A stretch of 53,785 nucleotides of DNA. Origin: Asanoa siamensis (GTDB taxonomy: Bacteria; Actinomycetota; Actinomycetes; Mycobacteriales; Micromonosporaceae). Location: the NCBI RefSeq assembly GCF_016862555.1, contig NZ_BONE01000055.1, forward strand, positions 1-53,785. Direction: 5' to 3'. Shown here in pieces: positions 8,647 to 17,700 of the stretch. Below the pieces are notes generated by a model, which was not told the DNA's origin, searched no databases, and was given only the letters and a program-made list of their open reading frames with translations. The position numbers and the translations under genes were made by a program. Each line of letters begins with the position of its first letter. Position 1 is the first letter of the stretch.

Positions 8647-9272
8647 CCGGGTTGCTCCTGGTCACGGCCGTCGAACCCGAGGCCGCGGCCGTCCGGGCCG
8701 GCGTCGACGGCCGGCTCACCGTCGCCGCCGTCGGGGTCGGTCCCGCCGCGGCCGCCGCCGGCACCGCCCGGTTGCTCGCCGTGGCCGAAGCCGGCGGTCG
8801 CCCGTACACCGGCGTGGTCTGTCTGGGCATCGGCGGCGGCTTCGCCGGGCGCGTCGAGGTCGGCGGCACGGCGATCGCCACCCGCAGCGTCGCGGCTGAT
8901 CTCGGCGCGGAGAGCCCCGACGGCTTCCTGCCGATCGACGATCTCGGCTTCGGCACGGCCGTGGTCGAGGCCGACGCGGGTCTGGTGAAGACCTTGCGCG
9001 CCGCCCTGCCCGGCGCCGCCGTGGGCACCGTGCTGACCGTGAGCACCGTCACGGGCACGGCCGCGTCGACCGAGGCGCTCGCCACTCGGTTCCCCGACGC
9101 GGTGGCCGAGGGCATGGAGGGCTACGGCGTCGCGTGCGCGGCCGCCGGACTGCCGTTCGCCGAGGTCAGGACCGTCTCCAATGTGATCGGTCCGCGCGAT
9201 CGGGCGGCCTGGCGGATCCCGGCGGCGCTGGCCGCCCTCACCGAGGTGGGGGAAACCCTGGGGCTAGCGTGA
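8643..9272 (+). CDS. mqnB: Futalosine hydrolase (MqnB)
   Basis: The 209-aa product belongs to the nucleoside phosphorylase/hydrolase fold. It starts with LLLVTAVEPEAAAV, has the glycine-rich CLGIGGGF strand, and carries EGMEGYGVACAA, the family's conserved active-site segment. Futalosine hydrolase removes hypoxanthine from futalosine on the alternative menaquinone pathway. GTG 8643 overlaps the stop of the MFS gene by 4 bp, and its own stop overlaps a GTG for mqnD. Physical coupling to mqnD makes the MqnB assignment much firmer than sequence alone. Confidence 0.92.
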   Translation: MTGLLLVTAVEPEAAAVRAGVDGRLTVAAVGVGPAAAAAGTARLLAVAEAGGRPYTGVVCLGIGGGFAGRVEVGGTAIATRSVAADLGAESPDGFLPIDDLGFGTAVVEADAGLVKTLRAALPGAAVGTVLTVSTVTGTAASTEALATRFPDAVAEGMEGYGVACAAAGLPFAEVRTVSNVIGPRDRAAWRIPAALAALTEVGETLGLA

Positions 9273-9277
9273 CCCGT

Positions 9278-10111
9278 ATGGCGCTCTCGCTGGCCTTCTC
9301 GCCGTGCCCCAACGACACCTTCGTGTTCCACGCGCTCGCCCACGGGCTGGTGCCTGGCGCGCCACCGGTCGAGGTCACCTTCGCGGACGTCGACGTCACC
9401 AACACGGCGGCGGAGACCGGCGCGTACGACCTGGTGAAGGTCAGTTACGCCGCACTGCCCTGGCTGCTGGACGACTACGAGTTGCTGCCGTGCGGCGGCG
9501 CGCTGGGGCGCGGTTGCGGCCCGCTGGTGCTGACCCGGCAGGACGGCCCGCGCGACCTCGACGGCGCCCGGGTCGCGGTGCCCGGCGACCGCACCACCGC
9601 CTACCTGCTCTTCCGGCTCTGGGCGCAGGGCCAGCGACCGGCCGCGATCGAAGTCGTCCCGTTCCACGAGATCATGCCGGCGGTGGCGGCGGGCCGGTAC
9701 GACGCGGGCCTGGTCATCCACGAGGCGCGGTTCACCTATCCCCGGCACGGCCTGACCGCCCTGGTCGATCTCGGCGAGTGGTGGGAGGGCGACACCGGCC
9801 TGCCGATCCCGCTGGGCGCGATCCTCGCCAAGCGCGGCACCGTCGACCCGGCGGCCGCCACGGAGTGGATCCGCGCCTCGGTGCGCCAGGCCTGGGCCGA
9901 CCCGTCGGCCAGCCGCGACTACGTGCTCGCCCACGCCCAGGAGATGGAGCAGGACGTGGTCGACCAGCACATCGGCCTCTACGTGAACGAGTTCACCGAG
10001 GACCTGGGCACCGAGGGCCGCCAGGCCATCGACGCCCTGCTCGGCCGGGCCGCCGCCGCGGGGCTGGTGCCTCAGATCTCCAGCTCGCGGGCGACCGCGT
10101 GGAGTAGTTGA
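9278..10111 (+). CDS. mqnD: 1,4-dihydroxy-6-naphthoate synthase (MqnD)
   Basis: The 277-aa product has the MqnA/MqnD motifs SPCPNDTFVFHAL at the N-terminus, VKVSYAALPWL, and GRYDAGLVIHEARFTY near the middle. It has a periplasmic-binding-protein-like fold and converts cyclic dehypoxanthinyl futalosine to 1,4-dihydroxy-6-naphthoate. HExRF(T) and its position after mqnB favour MqnD over MqnA. ATG 9278 begins right at ALSLAFSPCPND; a GTG at 9269 adds three residues and overlaps the mqnB stop (GTGA), so either may be used. The 3' end overlaps the convergent cold-shock gene by 40 bp. Confidence 0.92.
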   Translation: MALSLAFSPCPNDTFVFHALAHGLVPGAPPVEVTFADVDVTNTAAETGAYDLVKVSYAALPWLLDDYELLPCGGALGRGCGPLVLTRQDGPRDLDGARVAVPGDRTTAYLLFRLWAQGQRPAAIEVVPFHEIMPAVAAGRYDAGLVIHEARFTYPRHGLTALVDLGEWWEGDTGLPIPLGAILAKRGTVDPAAATEWIRASVRQAWADPSASRDYVLAHAQEMEQDVVDQHIGLYVNEFTEDLGTEGRQAIDALLGRAAAAGLVPQISSSRATAWSS

Positions 10112-10458
10112 GCGACCTGCTGCGAGGTCTTCTTGTCGGGGAAGCGACCGCGGCGCAGGTCAGGCTGCACCCGGGCCTCGAGCACCTTGATCATGTCTTC
10201 GACCATGCTCTGCAGCTCGTCGGCGGGGCGGCGGCGCAGCTCGGTCATCGACGGCGGGGCGTCGATCAGCTTGACGCCCATCGCCTGGGCGCCCTTGCGG
10301 CTGTCGACCAGGCCGAACTCGATCCGCTGACCGCCCTTGAGGTCGGTGACACCAGCCGGCAACGCGGCCTTGGGCAGGAAGACGTCGCCACCCTCGTCAC
10401 TGGTGACGAACCCGTATCCCTTGGTCGCGTCGAACCACTTCACTCGACCGGTCGGCAC
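10072..10458 (-). CDS. Cold-shock domain protein with C-terminal extension
   Basis: The 128-aa product has a full cold-shock domain in residues 1-66 with the RNP motifs KGYGFVTS and DVFL. It then has a helical extension of about 60 residues (LRRRPADELQSMVEDMI and so on), seen in an actinobacterial CSD group longer than the usual 67-aa CspA. The domain binds single-stranded RNA or DNA. It starts with GTG at 10458. It is convergent with mqnD and overlaps it by 40 bp, so antisense transcription across the two 3' ends is possible. Confidence 0.9.
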   Translation of the reverse strand: MPTGRVKWFDATKGYGFVTSDEGGDVFLPKAALPAGVTDLKGGQRIEFGLVDSRKGAQAMGVKLIDAPPSMTELRRRPADELQSMVEDMIKVLEARVQPDLRRGRFPDKKTSQQVAQLLHAVARELEI

Positions 10459-10495
10459 TGCAACCTCACTGACATTCGTACCCGACTAACTGACG

Positions 10496-11107
10496 TCACA
10501 AGGCTAGCTGGACCAGACCCGGAAGCGCCGCCGGGAATTCCCGGAGATCGGGTAGAACCAACCGGGCGCCGGCCGCGGTCAACTCTTCGGGGGAGCAGGG
10601 GCCGGTCGTCACGGCAACACCGGGCACCCCGGCCGTACGCGCGGCGACCATGTCGGCGACGTGGTCACCCACGTACACCCCGCAGTCGTGCTCGGTGATC
10701 GCCGCCGCCTTGCCCTCCGCGAAGAGGTCGCCCGCCACCGCGTCGACATCCAGGCCCAGGTGGCGCAGGTGCAGTTCGGCCAGCCGACCGAGCTTCGACG
10801 TGACGACCACCACACGACCACTTCCCGCGCGTACGGCCTCGACGGCCGCCCGGGCACCCGGCAGCAGGACGGTCGGCTCGATCGCGTGGCGCTCGTACAG
10901 GGCGCGGTAGGTGGTGACCGCCGACTCGATCTCCTCCGGCGGGAACCAGTAGGCGAGCTCGGTCCGCAGCGGCGGGCCCAGCCGCGCGATGGCGGCCTGC
11001 TCGTCCACATAGGTGCCCGTGACGGCGGTGAGCTCGCGGAAGGTCGCCGCGATGCCGGGGCGGGTGTCGGCGAGGGTCATATCGAAGTCGAACCCGACGT
11101 TGATCAC
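10496..11107 (-). CDS. HAD family hydrolase (phosphatase-like)
   Basis: The 203-aa product has HAD motif I as DFDMTLADT (nucleophile Asp near the N-terminus), motif II VVVTSK, the lysine of motif III in the GK region after DLFAEGK, and motif IV VYVGDHVADMVAA. The helical insert at about 20-75 fits a C1-cap phosphatase of the phosphoglycolate or pyrophosphatase type. GTG 11107 starts directly at INVGFDFD; the upstream extension of the frame is not protein-like. It is divergent from the helicase-associated gene, and 11108-11166 is the shared promoter stretch. Substrate unknown. Confidence 0.87.
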   Translation of the reverse strand: MINVGFDFDMTLADTRPGIAATFRELTAVTGTYVDEQAAIARLGPPLRTELAYWFPPEEIESAVTTYRALYERHAIEPTVLLPGARAAVEAVRAGSGRVVVVTSKLGRLAELHLRHLGLDVDAVAGDLFAEGKAAAITEHDCGVYVGDHVADMVAARTAGVPGVAVTTGPCSPEELTAAGARLVLPDLREFPAALPGLVQLAL

Positions 11108-11166
11108 CTGCCCGATGGTCGCACACGCTCGGCGGCGCGGGCCTCGGCGTATAGCGTGGGAAGGCG

Positions 11167-13578
11167 ATGACCACCATGCTCGTCGACCAACTCCGGTCGC
11201 TCCCCGACGAGGCGCTCGCGGCTTTGCTGCGCATGCGTCCGGATCTGGTCGTCCCGGTGCCGTCCGACCTGGCCGCCCTGGCGCTGCGTGCCCAGTCACG
11301 GATGTCGATCGCCCGCGTGCTCGACGGCTTCGACCGGTTCACGCTGGAGATCCTCGACGCGGCGCGGCTGAGCCGGGCGGCCTCCGACGGCACCACGAGC
11401 CTGGAGGCGATCCACACGCTGGCCGCCGGCGCCGACCGGGCGGCCGTCCGCGCGGCGGTCGACCGGCTCCGTGCCCGGTTCGTGCTCTACGGCCCCGAGA
11501 ACGCGCTCTCCGTGGCCACCGGGGTGGACGAGGTCAGCTCCCCGTACCCGGCCGGGCTCGGGCGGCCCGCCGCCCTGCTCGACGCCCCCGCCGCCGAGCT
11601 CGTCGCCGACCCGGCCCGGCTGCGCCGCACGGTGCTCGCCGCCCCGCCGCAGGCCCGCGCGGTGCTCGACCGGCTCGCGGCCGGCCCGCCCGTCGGCACC
11701 CTGGCCGGTGGCGGCGAGGCCGGCTCGCCCGTCCGCTGGCTGGTCGACAACGCGCTGCTCGTGGCCGTGCCCAGCGGCGGCTTCGAGCTGCCCCGGGAGG
11801 TCGGGCTGCTGCTGCGCCGCGACACCGGCCCGCTCGGCCCGCTGCACCCCGCGCCACCGGCCGTCGACGCGACCTCCCGCGAGCCCAAGGCCGCCGACTC
11901 GGCCGGCGCGGGCCAGGCGATGGACGCCGTCCGGCACGCCGAGTCGCTCTTGTTGGCCTTGGAGGCCGAACCCGCCGCGGTGCTGCGCTCCGGCGGCCTC
12001 GGGGTCCGCGAGCTACGCCGGCTGGCCCGGTCGGCCGGCGTCGACGAGGCCACGGCGGCGACCCTGCTGGAGGCCGCGTACGCCGCCGGGCTCACCGGCG
12101 AGGCCGAGGCGCACGCGGCGCCGGTCGGCCGGCCCGCCCCGGAGACCCAGGTGCTGCCGACCGCCCGCTTCGACGCGTGGCGCGCCTCGTCGATCGCGCG
12201 CCGCTGGACCGACCTCGCCACCGCGTGGCTGACCATGACCCGCCAGCCGGGCCTGGTCAACCAGCGCGACGAGCGGGACCGCCCGATCACCGTGCTGGCG
12301 CCCGAGGTCGAGCGGTCCGGCGCGCCGGCCGCCCGGCGGGCCGTGCTGGGCATCCTGGCCGAGCAGAAGCCCGGGATCGCGCCGAGCGCCGACGAGCTGC
12401 TCGCCCGGCTCGACTGGGCGGCGCCGCGGCGCACCCGCGGCCGGGAGAGCGCCTACCGCGAGGTGCTGACCGAGGCGGCGCTGCTCGGCGTCACCGGCCT
12501 GGGCGCGCTGACGGCGCAGGGCCGGGCGCTGCTCGCCGACGACGCCGCCGAGCTGGGCCACGACGAGCGGGCGGCGGCCGATCCGCTGGGCACGCGTACG
12601 CCCGGGGTGTCACCCGACGACCCGCCGAGCGCGGTCGCGGTGCTCGACGCCCTGCTGCCCGCGCCCGTCGACCACTTCCTGCTGCAGGCCGACCTCAGCG
12701 TCGTGGTGCCCGGCCCGCCGGAGCCCGACCTGGCCGCCGAGCTGGAGGTCGTGGCCGAGCCCGAGTCGGCCGGCGGGGCGAGCGTCTACCGGGTGACGCC
12801 GGAGGCCGTCCGGCACGCGCTGGACACCGGCTTCGCCGCCGACGACCTGCACGCCCTGTTCCGCCGCCGGTCGCGTACGCCGGTGCCCCAGGCCCTGACC
12901 TACCTGATCGACGACGTGGCCCGCCGCCACGGCGGCCTCCGCGTCGGGGGCGCCGGGTCCTACCTGCGCAGCGACGACGAGGCGCTGGTCGCGGAAGTGC
13001 TGGCCGACCGCCGGCTGGCGGGGCTGGTGCTGCGCAGGCTGGCGCCGACGGTGCTGGTCACCCCGATGGCGAGCGCGCGGATGCTGCAGGAACTGCGGGA
13101 GGCCGGGTACGCGCCGGTGCCCGAGGACGCGACCGGTGCGACGGTACGGGGGCGGGCGAAGGTCCGCCGGGCGCCCGCGCGCGGCACGGGGTTGGCCCGG
13201 CTGGGCGCGGCGGGGCCGGTGGACGCGATCGCGGGGGTGCAGCTCACGCCGCCGCGGCTGCTCGGCATCGTCGAGCAGATCCGGCGCGGCGACGCGGCGG
13301 CCCGCACGGCGCGGCGGGCGCCGGCCGCGGTGCGACCGGGCAACGGCAGCGGGCCGGTGGCGGTGCAGACCCACACGCAGGCGTTGGCGGTGCTGCAGCA
13401 GGCGATCCGGGACAAGGCGCTGGTCTGGGTCGGGTACGTCGACGCGCACGGCTCGACGACGTCACGCCTGGTCCGCCCGGTCTCGATCGGCGCGGGGTAT
13501 CTGCGGGCCGAGGACGAGCGCACGGAGATGCTGCACACGTTCGCCCTACACCGCATCACGGCGGCGGTCTTGGACTAG
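11167..13578 (+). CDS. Helicase-associated protein (Helicase_C_3 family, XPB partner)
   Basis: The 803-aa product matches the large actinobacterial family annotated as helicase-associated or helicase C-terminal domain protein. It opens with a helical repeat (LRSLPDEALAALLRMRPDL) and has Ala/Arg-rich winged-helix-like modules. A segment at about 560-580 reads YLIDDVARRHGGLRVG, and the end (about 735-803) resembles a WYL-type small barrel with YVDAHGSTTSRLVRP and LHRITA. It lacks Walker motifs, so it is not itself a motor. In other actinobacteria this gene often lies beside the XPB helicase gene; here XPB is 4 kb away. Confidence 0.82.
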   Translation: MTTMLVDQLRSLPDEALAALLRMRPDLVVPVPSDLAALALRAQSRMSIARVLDGFDRFTLEILDAARLSRAASDGTTSLEAIHTLAAGADRAAVRAAVDRLRARFVLYGPENALSVATGVDEVSSPYPAGLGRPAALLDAPAAELVADPARLRRTVLAAPPQARAVLDRLAAGPPVGTLAGGGEAGSPVRWLVDNALLVAVPSGGFELPREVGLLLRRDTGPLGPLHPAPPAVDATSREPKAADSAGAGQAMDAVRHAESLLLALEAEPAAVLRSGGLGVRELRRLARSAGVDEATAATLLEAAYAAGLTGEAEAHAAPVGRPAPETQVLPTARFDAWRASSIARRWTDLATAWLTMTRQPGLVNQRDERDRPITVLAPEVERSGAPAARRAVLGILAEQKPGIAPSADELLARLDWAAPRRTRGRESAYREVLTEAALLGVTGLGALTAQGRALLADDAAELGHDERAAADPLGTRTPGVSPDDPPSAVAVLDALLPAPVDHFLLQADLSVVVPGPPEPDLAAELEVVAEPESAGGASVYRVTPEAVRHALDTGFAADDLHALFRRRSRTPVPQALTYLIDDVARRHGGLRVGGAGSYLRSDDEALVAEVLADRRLAGLVLRRLAPTVLVTPMASARMLQELREAGYAPVPEDATGATVRGRAKVRRAPARGTGLARLGAAGPVDAIAGVQLTPPRLLGIVEQIRRGDAAARTARRAPAAVRPGNGSGPVAVQTHTQALAVLQQAIRDKALVWVGYVDAHGSTTSRLVRPVSIGAGYLRAEDERTEMLHTFALHRITAAVLD

Positions 13579-13677
13579 GCGGTGCCGCCGTACTGGCCGG
13601 CGAGTGGTCCGCAGCCGTCGCCGACGGGGTGGGCGCCCACCCCAACCCACCGGCCGAGCGGTGTCCGGAGAGGCGCG

Positions 13678-13707
13678 AGCCCGGATGCCGTCACCGGCAT
13701 CCGGGCT
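13678..13707. terminator. Bidirectional hairpin terminator
   Basis: A perfect 13-bp stem (AGCCCGGATGCCG and its complement) closes a 4-nt TCAC loop. It sits between the convergent helicase-associated gene (+) and ABC permease gene (-), 99 bp and 17 bp from their stop codons. A GC palindrome at 13626-13643 (GGGTGGGCGCCCACCC core) lies just before it and could help. No U-tract is present. Confidence 0.8.
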
Positions 13708-13724
13708 ATGCACGCAAGGACGGC

Positions 13725-15617
13725 CTAGTCGCGGGCCGCGACCAACCGGATCGCCGGCGTGCGGGTCGCCGACAACGACGTCAGCACGCTGGTCAAACCC
13801 ACCACAACCGTCGCCAACACCACCACCGCGCCGATCATCGACCACGGCACCGTGACCACCCCGACCCCCACCATGTCGCGGACCGCCGAGGCCATTCCGA
13901 AGATCGTGCCGATCGCCGAGACCGCGCCGAGCAGCACCCCGATCGCCACCACGGCCAGCGACTCCGCCAGCGCCGCCGCTACCACCTGGCCGCGGGTCAA
14001 GCCCGTGACCCGCGCCGCCGCGAACTCCGCGCGGCGGTCCGAGGCCGCGATGACCACCGCGTTGATCATTGCGATCACCGTGTAGACCATCGCCATGCCC
14101 AGCAGCGCCACCATGATGTTCGTGCTGATCTTCTGTTGCTCGCTGTTGGCCTCCGCGATGAACTGCGCGGTCGTCGACACCTGGCCGACCCCCGCCAAGG
14201 CCGCGCCGGCCGCCGCCGGGTCGCTCGTCCGCACCACGTAGCGGCGCGGGCCGTCCGGCATCAGGTCGGCCGGCAGCAGCGCCGCCGGGCCGACCAGGGT
14301 GTCCGGCAGCAGCGCGACCACCCGCAGCGAAGCCGGGCCACCCGCGAGACGCACCGGCACGAGGTCACCCACCCGGAACCCGCTCGCCGCGCTCGGGGTC
14401 AGCGCGATCGTCGCCCCCCGCAGGTCGGCCACGTCGCCGGCCGTCGGCGCCACCCTGTGGGTGACCGCGTACGCCGCCGGGTCGACCGCGATCCCGCTCG
14501 TCGACTCCCACTCCAGGCCGTCGGGATCCCCCGTCTCCGCGATGTCGAAGCTGACCGGCGCCTCCTCGGACACCGCGGTCACCCCCGGCGCGCCCACCAC
14601 CCGGTCGAGCGCCGACCCGGGGGTGTCGAGCACCAGATCGGCCCGCAGGTCCCGAACCGTCTCCAGCCGCCCCGCCTCGCTCATCGTCCCGGTCATGCCG
14701 GCCATGCCCACGACGAACGCGACCAGCACCATGATCGGCGCCGCCGTCGACGCGCTGCGCCGCACGCCGTTGCGCAGGTTGGCGTGCGCCAGCACCCCGA
14801 GCCGACCGCGGAACAGGGCACCGAACGGAGCCGCCACCACGGGTACGACCAGCGGTGCGAACAGCGCGAACGCGGTCACCAGCGTGAACGTGGCGTTGAT
14901 CGAGAGCGGCAGGGCCGCCTCACCGCCCACGGCCGGCACCAGGATCAGCAGCGCGATGCTGCCGGCCAGGAAGATCAGGCCGATCACCCACCGGGACGCC
15001 GTCATCACCCGCGCGGCCCCGCCCAGGTCACGCAGCGCCTCCAGCGGCCGCACCCGGGACGCCCGCCGCGACGCGGTCAGCACGCCGAGCACCGCGACGC
15101 CGATGCCCGTACCCGCGGAGACGTAGACGATCCAGGACCGCCATTCCCCCGTGAACCCGGGCGGCGCGAGTTCGAACGTGGTCAGCATCGTGCCCTGCAG
15201 CCGCATGACGGGCAGGCCGAGCGCGATCCCCAGCGCGGAGCCGATGATGCCCAGCAGCAAGGCCTCACCGACCAGCAGCGTGCGCACCTGACCTCGGCCG
15301 GCGCCGGTCATCCGGAGCAGGGCGAGGTCGCGGCGGCGCTGCGCCACGGTGAACGCGAACGTCGAGCTGACCACGAAGATCGCGACGAAGAAGGCCAGGC
15401 CCAGCGTCATGCCGAGCAGCGTGATCGCGGCGGCGTACCCGTCGCCCGTCGCCCGCGCCTCGGCCGCGGACAGCCCGGGCGGCACCTTGGCCGTGGCCGC
15501 CGACACCAGCGTCAGCAGCGACGACTGCACCAGCGCCACACCCAGGCAGACGGTGACGATCGCGCCGACGAAGACCGGCCAGCGGTCGCGGAACGTACGC
15601 AATGCCAGCAGCAGCAT
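13725..15617 (-). CDS. ABC transporter permease, FtsX/MacB type
   Basis: The 630-aa product has the duplicated FtsX-like layout. There is an N-terminal membrane segment (about 14-40), a first FtsX core (about 62-185) with FTVAQRRRDLALLRMTGA, a middle membrane pair, a large extracytoplasmic domain (about 310-500), and a second FtsX core (about 510-625) with AASDRRAEFAAARVTGLT. Such permeases pair with a LolD/MacB-type ATPase to expel lipids or peptides or act on the envelope mechanically. The ATPase gene is directly upstream with a 3-nt gap. No lone regulator is adjacent. Confidence 0.9.
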   Translation of the reverse strand: MLLLALRTFRDRWPVFVGAIVTVCLGVALVQSSLLTLVSAATAKVPPGLSAAEARATGDGYAAAITLLGMTLGLAFFVAIFVVSSTFAFTVAQRRRDLALLRMTGAGRGQVRTLLVGEALLLGIIGSALGIALGLPVMRLQGTMLTTFELAPPGFTGEWRSWIVYVSAGTGIGVAVLGVLTASRRASRVRPLEALRDLGGAARVMTASRWVIGLIFLAGSIALLILVPAVGGEAALPLSINATFTLVTAFALFAPLVVPVVAAPFGALFRGRLGVLAHANLRNGVRRSASTAAPIMVLVAFVVGMAGMTGTMSEAGRLETVRDLRADLVLDTPGSALDRVVGAPGVTAVSEEAPVSFDIAETGDPDGLEWESTSGIAVDPAAYAVTHRVAPTAGDVADLRGATIALTPSAASGFRVGDLVPVRLAGGPASLRVVALLPDTLVGPAALLPADLMPDGPRRYVVRTSDPAAAGAALAGVGQVSTTAQFIAEANSEQQKISTNIMVALLGMAMVYTVIAMINAVVIAASDRRAEFAAARVTGLTRGQVVAAALAESLAVVAIGVLLGAVSAIGTIFGMASAVRDMVGVGVVTVPWSMIGAVVVLATVVVGLTSVLTSLSATRTPAIRLVAARD

Positions 15618-15620
15618 CGC

Positions 15621-16391
15621 TCAGCCCTCCCAGCGGGCGAGCCGGTCGGCGACCTCGCGGGTGGTCGGCCGGTCCAGGGCGTCGACGACGCGCCCGTCGC
15701 CGAGGAAGACCACCCGGTCGGCGCTCGCCGCGGCGGCCGGGTCGTGGGTGACCATGACGATCGTCTGGGCGCGGGTGTCGACCATCTCGCGCAGCATCCG
15801 CAGCACGACCCGCGCAGACTTGGTGTCCAGCGCCCCGGTCGGCTCGTCGGCGAAGAGCACGGCGGGCCGGGTGACCATCGCGCGGGCGATCGCGACGCGC
15901 TGCTGCTGGCCGCCGGACAGCTCGGCGGGCCGGTGCCGCACCCGGTCGGCGAGGCCGACGGCGGCGAGCACCTCGCGTACCTCGCGACGCTTCGGGCGCC
16001 GCCCCGCCAGCCGCAGCGGCATCGCCACGTTCTGCTCGGCCGTCAGGGCGCCGATCAGGTTGAAACTCTGGAAGACGAAACCGACGCCGGTACGGCGCAG
16101 CCGGGTCAGCTCGGCGTCCGAGGCGCCGGTGATGTCGTGGCCCGCGATCCGCACCTGCCCGGAGCTGACCGTCTCGAGCCCGGCGGCGCAGTGCAGCAGC
16201 GTCGACTTGCCCGACCCGGACGGCCCCATCACCGCTGTCCAGGAGCCGGCCGGGAAGCTGATGTCCACATTGTCCAGAGCGCGCACGGCAGCGGCCTGCT
16301 TGCCGTACACCCGGGAAACTCCCTGCAGCTCGACCGCCGGCGCGGCCGCGACCGGCGAGTCCGCCGGCACTCGTGTCGTCTGTGTGTCCAC
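15621..16391 (-). CDS. ABC transporter ATP-binding protein, MacB/LolD type
   Basis: The 256-aa product has Walker A GPSGSGKST (56-64), Q-loop FQSFNL, signature LSGGQQQRVAIARA, Walker B VLFADEPTGALD and the H-loop TH of VMVTHDP. The set DEPTGALDTKS is typical of the FtsE/LolD/MacB subfamily, which fits the FtsX-like permease that follows 3 nt later. The start is GTG 16391, with about 20 extra residues before the core strand VELQGVSRVYG. The two genes form a self-contained exporter operon. Confidence 0.94.
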   Translation of the reverse strand: MDTQTTRVPADSPVAAAPAVELQGVSRVYGKQAAAVRALDNVDISFPAGSWTAVMGPSGSGKSTLLHCAAGLETVSSGQVRIAGHDITGASDAELTRLRRTGVGFVFQSFNLIGALTAEQNVAMPLRLAGRRPKRREVREVLAAVGLADRVRHRPAELSGGQQQRVAIARAMVTRPAVLFADEPTGALDTKSARVVLRMLREMVDTRAQTIVMVTHDPAAAASADRVVFLGDGRVVDALDRPTTREVADRLARWEG

Positions 16392-16461
16392 GCAGACAAT
16401 TCCACCGGCGGAAACGCCCGAAATCAGTCACGCGTCCCGGCATCTTGCCGGTAGGGCTGGC

Positions 16462-16680
16462 CTAACCCTTGGCTCGCCGAATGCTGCCGATGATCGAGAT
16501 GACGACCAGGGTGGCGAAGCCGGTGCCCGCCGACTCGCCGATCGAGGCGATCAGGCCCTGGCGCAGCACGAGCCAGCCATAGAAGAACCAGGCGATCAGG
16601 AACACGACCAGCAACGCGTACGACACGACGGCGAGCCGGGAAACGGGCTCGACCACGCGCTCCGACTCATCGATGTCCAT
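16462..16680 (-). CDS. Small membrane protein, hypothetical
   Basis: The 72-aa product has two hydrophobic segments (about residues 16-37 and 48-66) separated by a short loop with GLIASIGES and ending in a basic RRAKG tail. Start ATG 16680 (MDIDESERV) is preferred to a GTG 15 nt upstream. It lies between the ABC exporter and L,D-transpeptidase genes on the same strand. No family is recognised. It may be a small envelope protein, judged only from hydrophobicity and neighbours. Confidence 0.6.
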   Translation of the reverse strand: MDIDESERVVEPVSRLAVVSYALLVVFLIAWFFYGWLVLRQGLIASIGESAGTGFATLVVISIIGSIRRAKG

Positions 16681-16711
16681 ACACCAGAGTGACACCCGCG
16701 CAGCCGGCCCG

Positions 16712-17572
16712 CTAGGTGCCGGGGCGCCGCCCGTACACGTGGACCGGTGTGCCGTTCTTGCCCAGGCTCCACAGTTTGCGGGCGTCGGACGGGAGCAGGT
16801 TGACGCAGCCGTGCGAGCCGATCGCGCCGTTGTGGATGTAGGTGGTCGTCTCGTGGAAGCCCATCCCGGCCACGAAGTGCTGCCAGTACGGCAGCCAGAC
16901 CTCGTACGGGTCCGACCATTCCTTGATGTTGCGGAAGTTGATCTTGTAGTTGCCGGCGGGCGTCTGGTAGCCGCCGGCCATCCCCGTGCGGGTCACCGTC
17001 GGCCCGAGGATGACCTTGCCGTCGCGGATCGCGAGCACGGTCTGGTTGGTCAGGTCGACGCAGAAGGTCAGGCCCTTGCCCGCCTTGCACTTACGCGGGT
17101 CGGTCGCCGCCAGCCGCTTCGCGACGCTCGCCGTGGTCGGGCCGGCCCGGCCCTCGGCGGGCGAGATGCCGAACCGCTGCTGGAAGCGCTTGATCGCCGC
17201 GCAGTCGGAAGCCGACTGCTTGCCGTCGACGGTGAGCGTGCCGAACGAGCCAAGATCGGTAAGGGCCGTCTCCACCTCGCGCTGCCGCTCACCCGTGGGG
17301 CAGCCCGCCGGCTTGGGCTTGGGCTTCGTCTTGGGCTTGGCCGGCGGCGGCTTCGGCTTTTGGGTGGTTTTCTCCGGAATTGGGGCCGGCGTAGGCGTGG
17401 CAGTCGGGTCCGGCGGGCCGCTCGCCCCCGTTGCGCCCGTCGCACTGACCGGCACCGGATCCCCACCCGCCACCGGCGACTGCGACGGCGCGAACGAACA
17501 CGCGCCGGCACCGACCACCGCGACGACAGCGACAGTGACGAGACGCATGGTCGTTGCGCGCACACCGTGCAT
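16712..17572 (-). CDS. L,D-transpeptidase with peptidoglycan-binding domain (YkuD)
   Basis: The 286-aa product has an N-terminal export signal (hydrophobic 11-25, ending GAGACSF, a weak lipobox). A Pro/Lys-rich wall-spanning linker (about 64-90) follows, then a PGBD-like helical domain (about 95-155) and a C-terminal YkuD domain with catalytic SHGCVNL (Cys 256; upstream His 247). It would crosslink peptidoglycan stems outside the membrane through 3-3 bonds. The start ATG 17572 has an AGGG stretch just upstream. Two Cys pairs in the PGBD/YkuD junction (Cys 91/124 and 162/171) could form disulfides. Confidence 0.92.
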   Translation of the reverse strand: MHGVRATTMRLVTVAVVAVVGAGACSFAPSQSPVAGGDPVPVSATGATGASGPPDPTATPTPAPIPEKTTQKPKPPPAKPKTKPKPKPAGCPTGERQREVETALTDLGSFGTLTVDGKQSASDCAAIKRFQQRFGISPAEGRAGPTTASVAKRLAATDPRKCKAGKGLTFCVDLTNQTVLAIRDGKVILGPTVTRTGMAGGYQTPAGNYKINFRNIKEWSDPYEVWLPYWQHFVAGMGFHETTTYIHNGAIGSHGCVNLLPSDARKLWSLGKNGTPVHVYGRRPGT

Positions 17573-17700
17573 CGAGGCCCTCCCCAGAGCTGTCGTCGTT
17601 TCATAGACGTGCGGGAACCTTCGTTGGTTGCGGATCGCCCGGCGATTTCTTCCGTGCAACACTGGAGGGTCGCCTTCCAGCCATTCCGGGGAGTGCCCGC
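17573..17700. promoter_or_regulatory. Divergent promoter region, L,D-transpeptidase / XPB helicase
   Basis: This 128-bp gap separates two divergent starts (17572 minus and 17701 plus) and must carry both promoters. GGGGAG lies 7 nt before the GTG of XPB and is its ribosome binding site. I see no confident -35/-10 pair or operator palindrome. Confidence 0.4.

Noticed and set aside
11013-16454. Very long plus-strand reading frame of 1813 codons
   Set aside because: It runs antisense and out of frame through several well-supported genes and encodes repetitive Arg/Gly/Ala/His-rich sequence, a known artefact of GC-rich genomes.
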